A stretch of DNA of 6,236 nucleotides from Pseudomonadota bacterium (GCA_021795795.1 JAJYPA010000490.1:1-6236); one strand, 5' to 3'; numbered from the stretch's first letter, positions 1 to 4,799 are shown. A program made the numbers and translations. Notes: generated by a model not told the origin, from the sequence alone.

Positions 1-308
1 CAAGGGACGACCCCAAACCGAGCCATAACGGACCGGTGAATTTTCTTGTGTGTTCTGATGACACACGCACGCGACGAGCTTCGCGGCAAAGCGTTTGGGG
101 GCAGTATCTTATCCAGCGCGACTGCGGCGCGCTTATCCTGTACAGGCAAACACATCAACTACGGAGTGCGGGCCAGGCATACGTACATCCTCAGTTGGGA
201 TGTGCGTCTCCATCTTCGCTGATGTGATTGGGGGGGCACGCCCGGCCGGTTTCACGCACTTTCACGCGCCAAAATAGGCTGTAAAGCGAGCAACGGCGGG
301 GCCTGCAG

Positions 309-345
309 CCGTCCGTCTCTGTGCTAGCGCTACAGAGACGGACGG
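309..345. repeat. Perfect inverted repeat, 14-bp arms, 9-nt loop
   Basis: The arm CCGTCCGTCTCTGT (309-322) is repeated as its exact reverse complement at 332-345, around the loop GCTAGCGCT. Neither strand shows a T-run after the stem, so a Rho-independent terminator is unlikely. A site for a dimeric binding protein, a partition site, or a hairpin used in single-strand initiation or conjugative transfer are possible. Function is not determined. Confidence 0.85.
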
Positions 346-524
346 GGGTGGCTACGATAGTTTGCGGTGGAACATCCGCTCCCAGCTGCGCGGTCGCTCA
401 TGTAGTAATAAGCGGCGCCGAGAGAGCGATGGTGGATATATCGTCACCACTGCTGATTGCGATTGTCCCGGAGGGTCGCTGGGCAGTTTGCGGACGATAA
501 AGGGCTAGTTGGCCACCGATAGGG

Positions 525-557
525 TGGGCGCTTATGAAAGGTCACCCATTTTGGGTG
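525..557 (-). other. Weak candidate origin of transfer (MOBQ-like)
   Basis: Read on the minus strand, a 6-bp inverted repeat (CACCCA-3 nt-TGGGTG, 543-557) is followed after about 8 bases by ATAAGCGCCC. This recalls the arrangement of MOBQ-type nic regions, where an inverted repeat precedes a TAAGTGCGCCCT-like core. The match is incomplete because two bases of that core are missing, and no relaxase gene is visible in the window. It is offered only as a candidate. Confidence 0.18.
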
Positions 558-595
558 GGGATATTGCGTCGCTCTTTGCCATGGAGCGTTTTTCA

Positions 596-685
596 TCATA
601 ACGAGATGATGGCTGTTGAAGTGCTTAGCATATGGCTGCTAACTTTTTTGGTCAAGCCCCGCTGGGCATCACGGGCTTCTGCCAT
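596..685 (-). CDS. Possible 29-aa ORF behind a palindromic operator
   Basis: The frame starts ATG-GCA and encodes MAEARDAQRGLTKKVSSHML and nine more residues, then TGA. I do not recognise the product. It deserves listing because the palindrome GTCACTGTGAC (698-708) lies 12 bp upstream of its ATG, as a related palindrome lies 20 bp upstream of the 74-aa gene at 4790-5014. No good ribosome binding site is visible (the leader is T-rich), and the C-terminal residues look low in information. It could be the N-terminal stub of a longer gene cut by a rearrangement, or not translated at all. Confidence 0.25.
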   Translation of the reverse strand: MAEARDAQRGLTKKVSSHMLSTSTAIISL

Positions 686-697
686 GATAAAAAATCG

Positions 698-708
698 GTC
701 ACAGTGAC
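698..708. promoter_or_regulatory. GTCACAGTGAC palindrome, copy 1
   Basis: This is an 11-bp palindrome with 5-bp arms and one central base, lying 12 bp upstream of the ATG of the 29-aa ORF at 596-685. It is identical in its arms to sites at 2591-2601, 4789-4799 and 5035-5045. It is likely an operator for a plasmid regulator, by analogy with the 5035 copy, which overlaps a promoter. No clear -35/-10 pair is seen around this copy. Confidence 0.55.
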
Positions 709-729
709 AGATTGATCTACAGGGTTTTT

Positions 730-761
730 GTGGACGCTGAAAGGTGGACGGGTTGATGGAC
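730..761. repeat. Spaced GTGGAC repeats, possible insertion sequence end scar
   Basis: GTGGAC occurs at 730-735 and 744-749, and ATGGAC at 756-761, followed by ACTTCC. Multiple GTGGAC-type repeats near a terminus are a habit of IS21-family ends. No transposase gene or second end is visible, so this would be at most a remnant. The surrounding 709-870 stretch has no convincing gene. Confidence 0.22.
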
Positions 762-873
762 ACTTCCAGATCAGGAAAAGGCCACAAAAGAGTCCAGAAC
801 CGAAGCGTCGATCTAGAACTAATACGCTCCATGTTTTTGCAGCTAAAACAAGGTGGATAACTTTTGTGCTACG

Positions 874-913
874 CAATCATTTAATTGCTATATAAAATTA
901 ATTTTCATGATTG
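874..913. repeat. AT-rich inverted repeat across the end of the DUF6941-like gene
   Basis: CAATCAT (874-880) pairs with ATGATTG (907-913), with a second inner pair TTAATT/AATTAA at 881-886 and 896-901. The structure spans the stop codon of the 905-1321 gene. It could give a weak transcript end for the operon, but it is AT-rich and lacks a following U-tract, so it is not a standard intrinsic terminator. It may also mark the edge of the transferred AT-rich block. Confidence 0.3.
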
Positions 914-1321
914 AGAGAATCTCAGCTTCATGCCCTTCATCACTTCAGATCCAGTATCGACAATAGGCTCAATATACCTACAATCCTCCTGAACGCTAAC
1001 ATTTGTGATTGTTAATCCTAAAATAGCAACCTGCTTTTCTGTGTCAACCTCTGGTGAATCTAACTCTTTACTTGCCTCTTCTAAGTTGTATGTTGACTCC
1101 ATTAACGATTTCCCGTTATCCGTTAATAATTTTACTGTTAATGAAGTAAATGGGTTTTCCTTATCTGTTACAGCCCAAATAAAAACACATATTTTTGGTA
1201 CTATCATTGGAGTTCTTGGAAGCACCATCTTCCCAGTGTAAACACCCATAAATGATGGCTTGTTTCCTATTTCATGTCTAACGTCGTCGCACCATATATT
1301 ATAAATATATCTAGATGTCAT
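905..1321 (-). CDS. DUF6941-like protein, third gene of a toxin-antitoxin operon (138 aa)
   Basis: The product begins MTSRYIYNIWCDDVRHEIGN, and continues with a GVYTGKMVLP segment and a VPKICVFIWA strand at about residues 41-50. This order (a CDD near the N-terminus, a 'G.Y.G.M..P' turn, then a hydrophobic strand and a 'PF.SL.VKLL' strand at 57-66) resembles the DUF6941 family as I remember it, whose function is unknown. The assignment is from memory and moderate. I chose ATG at 1321 because GGTGA stands five bases upstream and the start overlaps the end of the antitoxin gene by 11 bp, which suggests translational coupling; in-frame ATGs at 1384 and 1333 would give longer forms with weaker signals. 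There is no signal peptide or membrane segment, so it should be cytoplasmic. The gene is AT-rich like its two upstream partners and is probably co-transcribed with them. Confidence 0.72.
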   Translation of the reverse strand: MTSRYIYNIWCDDVRHEIGNKPSFMGVYTGKMVLPRTPMIVPKICVFIWAVTDKENPFTSLTVKLLTDNGKSLMESTYNLEEASKELDSPEVDTEKQVAILGLTITNVSVQEDCRYIEPIVDTGSEVMKGMKLRFSQS

Positions 1322-1802
1322 ATTGTTCACCATTATAAACTTTTGTGTTTTTCCAAGCTTCGTGAAAAACACACAGATCAACATTGAGAGCCTGCGCTAG
1401 TTTTGCAGATGTTTCTATGCTTGGTATGCTTCTTCCTGATTCATATCGAGAAATATGTGACTGTTTAAATCCGCAAATCTCACCAAGTTCTTTCTGAGAA
1501 AGGCCAAGGGACAACCTGAGACTTGTTAGTGTTAGATTGTCATTGTAGTACGAACTGGAAATCCATTTCCTACTTTCTTTAAGGTATTCAGAAAACTCTT
1601 CATCACTTTCTGTTTCTTCTAATAACAAATCGAAATCAGAAAAACATTTGTTAACTTCATTGTAGTCGTAATTTAAATAATGAATTACGCCATCAGCATT
1701 GCGCAATTCAGATGAATCATTTTTTTGATCGCTATTGTCCTGGAAATTCGCGCTTAATTGCATTGATAACTCTGCATATTGTCGTATCATTTGGGTTGTC
1801 AT
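1311..1802 (-). CDS. XRE-family helix-turn-helix antitoxin with long N-terminal extension (163 aa)
   Basis: Residues about 91-145 form an XRE/Cro-type DNA-binding domain: SLRLSLGLSQKELGEICGF, then KQSHISRYESGRSIPSIET and a closing LAQALNV helix. The first 90 residues are an extension without recognised domain, with an acidic stretch (LLLEETESDEEFSEYL, 59-74) that could neutralise the basic toxin. The gene follows the RelE-like gene in toxin-first order as in HigBA systems, and overlaps it by 71 bp if ATG at 1802 is used. In-frame ATGs at 1790 and 1763 are alternatives, the last with CAGAG upstream; the real start cannot be fixed by eye. It probably neutralises the toxin and represses the operon promoter at 2140-2174. 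It is longer than typical HigA antitoxins of about 100 aa. Confidence 0.85.
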   Translation of the reverse strand: MTTQMIRQYAELSMQLSANFQDNSDQKNDSSELRNADGVIHYLNYDYNEVNKCFSDFDLLLEETESDEEFSEYLKESRKWISSSYYNDNLTLTSLRLSLGLSQKELGEICGFKQSHISRYESGRSIPSIETSAKLAQALNVDLCVFHEAWKNTKVYNGEQYDI

Positions 1803-2133
1803 AATCCAGATCGTCCCTATTAATTATAGCCATTATATAATAATCTTTAATTTTCCAGTCGAAGTAATAGATTATTCTGTATTTTATACCATCCTTTTCT
1901 AACTCATGGAATTTTAATCTTCTTATAATCAAATTCTCTTGCTTTTTTACCCTAACCAACTCCTGAACTGATATTTTTTCTTCTTTATCTGATTTGTGCT
2001 CCAATAAAATTTTAATCAGCTTTTCGTCATTTTTAAGTTGTTGTATTAACGTTAATATTCGAGAAAACAAATCCTTATTTATATTCTTAATTGATTTAAG
2101 ATCATTTGTGGCGTCGTTATGTACTTTTATCAA
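1732..2133 (-). CDS. RelE/ParE-superfamily toxin, HigB-like (133 aa)
   Basis: The C-terminal half (residues about 68-110) has the pattern of RelE-like ribonuclease toxins: basic LIIRRLKFHELEK, then KYRIIYYFDW, KDYYIMAIINRDDLDYD and a closing helix that ends FPGQ. The N-terminal half is helical and lysine-rich, making the protein longer than a typical RelE of 90-100 aa. Family members usually cleave mRNA on the ribosome; no catalytic residue can be assigned with certainty. The start is TTG at 2131-2133: no ATG exists in frame upstream before a TGA, and AGG lies nine bases before the TTG. The weak codon may limit toxin synthesis relative to antitoxin. The gene is first in its operon, directly behind promoter 2140-2174. 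Its base composition is markedly AT-rich, below 30% GC in places, against the GC-rich HU gene beside it, which points to horizontal transfer. Confidence 0.8.
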   Translation of the reverse strand: MIKVHNDATNDLKSIKNINKDLFSRILTLIQQLKNDEKLIKILLEHKSDKEEKISVQELVRVKKQENLIIRRLKFHELEKDGIKYRIIYYFDWKIKDYYIMAIINRDDLDYDNPNDTTICRVINAIKREFPGQ

Positions 2134-2139
2134 GTCTAT

Positions 2140-2174
2140 ATACCTAGTATGGTATGCAATGCGTGTGGCGTCAA
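2140..2174 (-). promoter_or_regulatory. Promoter and candidate operator of the RelE/XRE/DUF6941-like operon
   Basis: On the minus strand TTGACG (2169-2174) and CATACT (2146-2151) are separated by 17 bp, a good sigma70 arrangement just upstream of the TTG start. The -10 lies within an inverted repeat ATACC-N6-GGTAT (2140-2155), a natural place for repression by the XRE antitoxin. A 9-bp direct repeat CAATGCGTG (2157-2165 and 2172-2180) flanks the spacer and may be a second operator element. Function is inferred from layout. Confidence 0.6.
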
Positions 2175-2196
2175 TGCGTGGCCGCCATAATATGCA

Positions 2197-2505
2197 TCAT
2201 TCTGTCGCATGAGGCCATTCCAGCTGTCGGATCTGTCGTTGTAGATCGCTGGCCACTTTGAACTGGACAGTGCGTTTAGCTAGGATCTCAAGGCTTTCCC
2301 CGGTAGCTGGATTGCGTCCGGTGCGTCCAGCCCGTTCCTTGAGGGAGAAGGTACCCAGTCCGGGCAGTTTGATGCCGTGACCGTCGATCAGAGTCTGCGT
2401 CAGGGTGGCCACAACAGCGTTTACGGCTTCCTGAGCGGTCTGTCGGTTCATGCTGTGCGTTTCGGCCAGATCGGCAACAAAGGCGGTTTTGGTGATGGCG
2501 GCCAT
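2197..2505 (-). CDS. HU-family DNA-binding protein (102 aa)
   Basis: A member of the bacterial HU/IHF superfamily of dimeric DNA-bending proteins. It starts MAAITKTAFVADLAE, has the two N-terminal dimerisation helices, the KLPGLGTFSLKERAGRTG strand pair (residues 46-63), and the hallmark GRNPATGE at 63-70 at the tip of the DNA-binding arm, followed by ILAKRTVQFKVASDLQ. It is about ten residues longer than a standard HU because of the tail RQLEWPHATE. On a plasmid it may shape the origin or nucleoid, or help transposition or partition. It is GC-rich, unlike the AT-rich operon that follows only about 23 bp beyond its stop. Upstream are an inverted repeat (2524-2549) and a GTCACAGTGAC site (2591-2601), both possible control sites. 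It may once have been co-transcribed with the small gene now decayed at 2592-2808. Confidence 0.95.
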   Translation of the reverse strand: MAAITKTAFVADLAETHSMNRQTAQEAVNAVVATLTQTLIDGHGIKLPGLGTFSLKERAGRTGRNPATGESLEILAKRTVQFKVASDLQRQIRQLEWPHATE

Positions 2506-2523
2506 GGTGTTTTCCCGTGCATT

Positions 2524-2549
2524 CTATGGGTTTCTGCTCAGAAACATAG
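2524..2549. promoter_or_regulatory. Inverted repeat in the HU leader
   Basis: GTTTCTG (2530-2536) and CAGAAAC (2539-2545) are a perfect 7-bp pair with a 2-base spacer, and CTATG (2524-2528) pairs with CATAG (2545-2549) around it with a bulge. It lies about 20 bp upstream of the HU start codon, so it could be an operator or an RNA hairpin in the leader. No T-run follows, so it is not an intrinsic terminator. Confidence 0.5.
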
Positions 2550-2590
2550 GCGATACGGGTCTGGAGCGCAATGTGGACGTTTAACGACGT

Positions 2591-2601
2591 GTCACAGTGA
2601 C
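2591..2601. promoter_or_regulatory. GTCACAGTGAC palindrome, copy 2
   Basis: This copy overlaps the stop codon of the decayed 74-aa gene copy and lies about 85 bp upstream of the HU start. It is the counterpart of the 4789-4799 site, since the two segments are duplicates. It is a possible operator for HU. Confidence 0.5.
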
Positions 2602-2808
2602 TTGCCTGACAAGTCAATCTGCGCGGCGATTTCCCGGAGCAGCGCCAGGGCAATGGCGTTGCCCTGCCCCTCGCGGGCCTTCTGGCAGGCGAGGGGCAGT
2701 TGTTCGATCAGGGCGGTACACTGAGCTGCGATTCATCACCATCGCCCCAGACCATGCCCCGGTCGGTCCCGCGCCCGCTTCCACCGCATCCGTTCCGCAC
2801 TGGTCGTT
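2592..2808 (-). pseudogene. Decayed and truncated copy of the 74-aa gene at 4790-5014
   Basis: The segment matches the intact gene along almost its whole length: the TTSAERMRWKRARD beginning, the ALIEQL middle and the LREIAA...LSGKSL end are recognisable. Three lesions show decay. First, the start codon is gone because sequence identity ends exactly where the Tn3-type element begins (2808/2809). Second, near 2765 the copy has CGACC where the intact gene has A, a four-base gain that shifts the frame into TGG-TGA. Third, a one-base loss near 2730 restores the frame downstream. A six-base loss in the GEGEGD repeat is also present. The C-terminal codons remain in frame and the stop still overlaps a GTCACTGTGAC site. 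The function of the parent gene is unknown. Confidence 0.85.
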
Positions 2809-2846
2809 GGGGTCCCTTCAGGAAACGGAATTTAAAGTACGCTAAG
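2809..2846 (+). repeat. Left 38-bp terminal inverted repeat of the Tn3-type element
   Basis: It begins GGGGTCCCTTCA and ends AAAGTACGCTAAG, as Tn3-family termini do. It differs from the right end at four positions. Confidence 0.88.
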
Positions 2847-2873
2847 CGTCAGGAGCCGGGTTCTGTGTAAATC

Positions 2874-2899
2874 TATCCGAAACGGTGCGGTTTCGGATA
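2874..2899. repeat. 10-bp-arm palindrome inside the Tn3-type element
   Basis: TATCCGAAAC (2874-2883) and GTTTCGGATA (2890-2899) are exact reverse complements around the loop GGTGCG. It is probably part of a recombination or regulatory site kept from the parent transposon; no T-run makes it a terminator. Confidence 0.75.
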
Positions 2900-2911
2900 A
2901 ACGCTGAGCCC

Positions 2912-2964
2912 ATGTACGAAAGTAATAAAAACAGTATTGTGGACATGCACCACAATTCGTACAT
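2912..2964. repeat. Nested palindromes inside the Tn3-type element, possible recombinase core
   Basis: An outer perfect 9-bp pair, ATGTACGAA (2912-2920) and TTCGTACAT (2956-2964), encloses an inner 7-bp pair, ATTGTGG (2936-2942) and CCACAAT (2950-2956), with a 7-bp spacer ACATGCA. Short arms around a 6-8 bp spacer are typical of tyrosine recombinase core sites, and several Tn3-family branches use such recombinases for resolution. The recombinase is not in the window, so the role is inferred. Confidence 0.6.
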
Positions 2965-3081
2965 CGCTTTCGGTCACGCTGGAAGCTGCAACGTGTGGAT
3001 CACGGCCCCTGTAACCGATTCTGCTGGTGATGGAATATGCCAAAGTCGGCAAATACAGGTTATTCCGTGGCCTCGCAGGGT

Positions 3082-3119
3082 CTTAACGTACTTTAAATTC
3101 CGTTTTCTGAATGGACTCC
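3082..3119 (-). repeat. Right 38-bp terminal inverted repeat of the Tn3-type element
   Basis: Read on the minus strand it starts GGAGTCCATTCA and ends AAAGTACGTTAAG. It stops two bases from the stop codon of the presumed toxin at 3122-3628. The third outer base is A instead of the G usual in Tn3-family ends. Confidence 0.88.
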
Positions 3120-3121
3120 TA

Positions 3122-3628
3122 CTATTCTGGAAAGACCTTGTGCTCACGGTCAAGCAACACCAAGAAGAACGCTGCCTGCGACTGAAAGCCGTGTACTCTG
3201 AGTTTTTTGCTTACACGAAGTTCAAATAAACCAATATCTGGAGAGATCGTTTCCATAACTTTTTTTAAGCACTCCTTTCCATTCTCCATGTCGTTGACTT
3301 TGTAACGCGTGTACCCTAGGCCAGCCTTGTTTCCTCTATTACCACCTGTATTATATACGTCACGCCAAGTAAGACCGCCGAAGATGGTTAAGAAATTTGA
3401 GAACTGGACTAACTCATTCTTATTCCAATCTGAAAAACACTCCCAATCTTTCTGAAAATACTTAAGAACAACGTACGGATTCTTATCGCAAATCCCTTCC
3501 CGTGAGCCATCTTTCTTATATAGTGGAAAGTCAAATATTTTTATCTCAAGGCCAGTTGATGCACCGCCATTTTGTATGGACTTGGCCTCTTCATCAATTT
3601 TGTTATTTGGAATTTCTCTTTTAGCCAT
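3122..3628 (-). CDS. Presumed toxin partner of the Panacea antitoxin, unrecognised family (168 aa)
   Basis: I do not recognise a named domain. The protein is soluble, with an N-terminal lysine-rich segment (MAKREIPNNKIDEEAKSIQ), an aromatic middle containing LTWRDVYNTGG (86-96) and GLGYTRY (103-109), and a C-terminus of alternating strands LFELRVSKKLRVHGF and AFFLVLLDREHKVFP (134-167). This end resembles the strand-rich end of RelE-like toxins in general shape, but that is inference. The ATG directly follows the TAA of the Panacea gene with no gap, and GGCGGA in the preceding codons can serve as ribosome binding site; this tight antitoxin-toxin order is typical of PanAT pairs. The stop codon is only two bases from the Tn3-type element, so a changed C-terminus cannot be excluded, although the protein appears complete. 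Toxicity is inferred from gene order alone. Confidence 0.75.
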   Translation of the reverse strand: MAKREIPNNKIDEEAKSIQNGGASTGLEIKIFDFPLYKKDGSREGICDKNPYVVLKYFQKDWECFSDWNKNELVQFSNFLTIFGGLTWRDVYNTGGNRGNKAGLGYTRYKVNDMENGKECLKKVMETISPDIGLFELRVSKKLRVHGFQSQAAFFLVLLDREHKVFPE

Positions 3629-4093
3629 TTAATCCGCCGAGTATTTTTTCTCAAAATATTCTTTGATCGCTGCTTTTGGAATCACTGATTCACAACGAGC
3701 TTCAGGAGAAAGCTCGCCTCGTGCGGCAATCCATGGATCATCTTTGTGAGTCATTACTTCGAGAGTTTTTGCGGGAAGCTCTCCGTATGCATCATAAACT
3801 TGGTTCAGAATATCGACTACGTCTGAAGACACTTTTGGAAGCTCTTGGTCATTAGGGACAGGAAGAGTATCCCAGCCATGAGCTTTGAATGCATGGAAAA
3901 CTTCTGGAACAACTGGCCCATGTGCCCATGCCTGCATCTGCTCGCCAAACAATTCTTTGCCAGTGATAACCTCAGTCCAAGCTTCTGCGTAATAGAGCAG
4001 TTTTTGAACCTTTAAGTGGGTTACGTGATCACCAGACTCGGCGGCTTTTGCAATAAACCAGTTGGCAATCTCAGTCGCGTCATGTAGAGCCAT
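3629..4093 (-). CDS. Panacea-domain (SocA-like, DUF4065) antitoxin (154 aa)
   Basis: The protein shows the Panacea family signature in order: helix with LKVQKLLYYAEAW (27-39), ELFGEQMQAWAHGPVVPEVF (47-66), and HKDDPWIAARGE (116-127), with a C-terminal basic tail. Panacea proteins are the antitoxin halves of the PanAT class, whose many unrelated toxins they hold directly; SocA of Caulobacter instead acts as an adaptor that delivers SocB toxin to ClpXP. The length fits the family. I chose ATG at 4093 because AGGAG stands seven bases before it; the upstream ATG at 4123 has no comparable signal and would add ten residues foreign to the family. The gene is first in a two-gene unit and directly abuts the toxin gene. 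Composition is intermediate between the AT-rich operon and the GC-rich plasmid backbone. Confidence 0.92.
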   Translation of the reverse strand: MALHDATEIANWFIAKAAESGDHVTHLKVQKLLYYAEAWTEVITGKELFGEQMQAWAHGPVVPEVFHAFKAHGWDTLPVPNDQELPKVSSDVVDILNQVYDAYGELPAKTLEVMTHKDDPWIAARGELSPEARCESVIPKAAIKEYFEKKYSAD

Positions 4094-4161
4094 TATCACT
4101 CTCCTTGTTTCTTGTCTTTCCATTTATCACTAGGCGGTTTTAAGTTCGAAGCGCAACAGTG

Positions 4162-4184
4162 CTATCGATAGATACCGTATTGTA
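4162..4184 (-). promoter_or_regulatory. Candidate control region of the Panacea pair
   Basis: A perfect palindrome CTATCGATAG (4162-4171) lies about 70 bp upstream of the Panacea start. On the minus strand a -10-like TACAAT (4179-4184) precedes it, without a clear -35. The layout would suit an operator, but the promoter call is weak; no other promoter in 4094-4287 is more convincing. Confidence 0.3.
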
Positions 4185-4287
4185 TAAATCTGTCTGGTAG
4201 CGTGCGATCTGGTAAGAGCAGGTAGCGGGTTTCCGCGCGCTTCTCCACCGACATGGTTAGCCTTTCGAAGCCCACAAAAACACGTTT

Positions 4288-4650
4288 TCACGGCATTCTA
4301 TCCCATTTTCTGCGTTTCATTTTCTGTTCTCTGATCGCTGACGAGATACTGCCCATCACAAACAACCCGGGTACGACATACTGGAACACTTCCGTCACAA
4401 TATTTCCGACCACAATGCCGCCACGGGCCATACCTGCGTTTACGGCGTTGGGTATTGCCGCTACGGGGTTAGCGGCAACGGGGACTGGTACTGGCTCATT
4501 CATCTGGTTCATTTCGTGTAGGAAGTGCACATGCCACAGGTGGAACCCGATATAGGCGAAGACAGCGATCATCAAATCCATCCACCATGGCAGCCTGGTG
4601 GCCAGGTTGAGCAGATCTTCAAGCAAGGATGTTCTGCCGCGTCGTTGCAC
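4288..4650 (-). CDS. Small two-helix membrane protein, like the N-terminus of Mrr-type nucleases (120 aa)
   Basis: The protein starts MQRRGRTSLLEDLLNLATRL-PWW and has two membrane segments, at about residues 22-44 (WWMDLMIAVFAYIGFHLWHV and on) and 78-106 (GIVVGNIVTEVFQYVVPGLF and on), separated by a P/A/V-rich loop, and ends in a basic tail (EQKMKRRKWDRMP). As I recall, proteins annotated as restriction endonucleases with an Mrr_cat domain in acetic acid bacteria begin this way, with an 'SPLEDL...LPWW' start. Here the catalytic domain is absent: the frame stops at 4288 and downstream frames show no PD-(D/E)XK motif. It is thus either a truncated nuclease or a stand-alone membrane protein. The GTG start at 4650 is supported by AGGAG eight bases upstream; an ATG inside that region is out of frame. 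A GTCACAGTGAC site lies 139 bp upstream. Confidence 0.7.
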   Translation of the reverse strand: MQRRGRTSLLEDLLNLATRLPWWMDLMIAVFAYIGFHLWHVHFLHEMNQMNEPVPVPVAANPVAAIPNAVNAGMARGGIVVGNIVTEVFQYVVPGLFVMGSISSAIREQKMKRRKWDRMP

Positions 4651-4788
4651 TACGCATGCTCCTATTTTGAAATGGCAGGGCCCGTCTATACAGACTTGTC
4701 TACAGCCATCCCTGATGTGGTCCTGCCCGGAGAATTAGACGATCCGCACAGAAAAGCAACCAGCCCGCTACAGACCAACACTGCCATC

Positions 4789-4799
4789 GTCACAGTGAC
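4789..4799. promoter_or_regulatory. GTCACAGTGAC palindrome, copy 3
   Basis: It overlaps the stop codon of the 74-aa gene (the last codons are AAG-TCA-CTG-TGA) and lies 139 bp upstream of the GTG of the membrane protein gene. It could control that gene; it could also simply be fixed by the coding sequence, which is shared with the decayed copy at 2592-2808. Confidence 0.45.

Larger units (their letters stand above)
1..560. other. Left region without a convincing gene
   Basis: No reading frame here has the length, start context or composition of a real gene. One plus frame is open from the window edge to about 227, but it lacks recognisable domains and a ribosome binding site. The region holds a perfect 14-bp-arm hairpin at 309-345, two direct copies of TTTCACGC about 10 bp apart near 250-280 (reminiscent of the ATTTCACG iteron core at 5481-5584), a GTGTGT/ACACAC inverted repeat near 50-67 and an oriT-like site at 525-557. 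It is probably a plasmid control region or the scar of a lost gene. Confidence 0.5.
2809..3119. mobile_element. 311-bp Tn3-family miniature inverted-repeat element (TIME-like)
   Basis: The element is bounded by 38-bp terminal inverted repeats (2809-2846 and 3082-3119) that match at 34 of 38 positions. Each shows the Tn3-family signature: an outer GGGGTC or GGAGTC and an inner ACGCTAAG or ACGTTAAG. There is no transposase gene inside; the interior has only two palindromic structures (2874-2899 and 2912-2964), possibly derived from a resolution site. This fits the class called TIMEs, non-autonomous elements mobilised in trans by a Tn3-type transposase. The left border is confirmed by comparison with the intact 74-aa gene at 4790-5014, where identity breaks exactly at 2809. 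No 5-bp target duplication is seen (TCGTT on the left, TACTA on the right), so recombination followed insertion or the flanks were joined by the element. Confidence 0.85.

Noticed and set aside
36..277. Two overlapping plus-strand ORFs of 60-63 aa near the left edge
   Set aside because: No ribosome binding site, no domain and mutual overlap in two frames; the composition looks non-coding.
652..876. Minus-strand ORF of 74 aa and the long form of the neighbouring ORF (to 832)
   Set aside because: They run through GTGGAC repeats and lack a start context; only the short ATG-GCA frame behind the palindrome is kept, at low confidence.
1005..1241. Plus-strand 78-aa ORF
   Set aside because: Shadow of the DUF6941-like gene on the other strand.
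905..1384. Longer version of the DUF6941-like protein starting at ATG 1384
   Set aside because: The extra 21 residues lie within the antitoxin gene and have no ribosome binding site, while GGTGA precedes ATG 1321.
2288..2845. Several ORFs of 82-121 aa on both strands across the HU gene and the decayed copy
   Set aside because: They are antisense or frame-shifted readings of the HU gene and the pseudogene, without own start signals.
2885..3229. Plus-strand 114-aa ORF covering the miniature element and the toxin's end
   Set aside because: It crosses the right end of the element into the antisense of the toxin gene; a chance frame.
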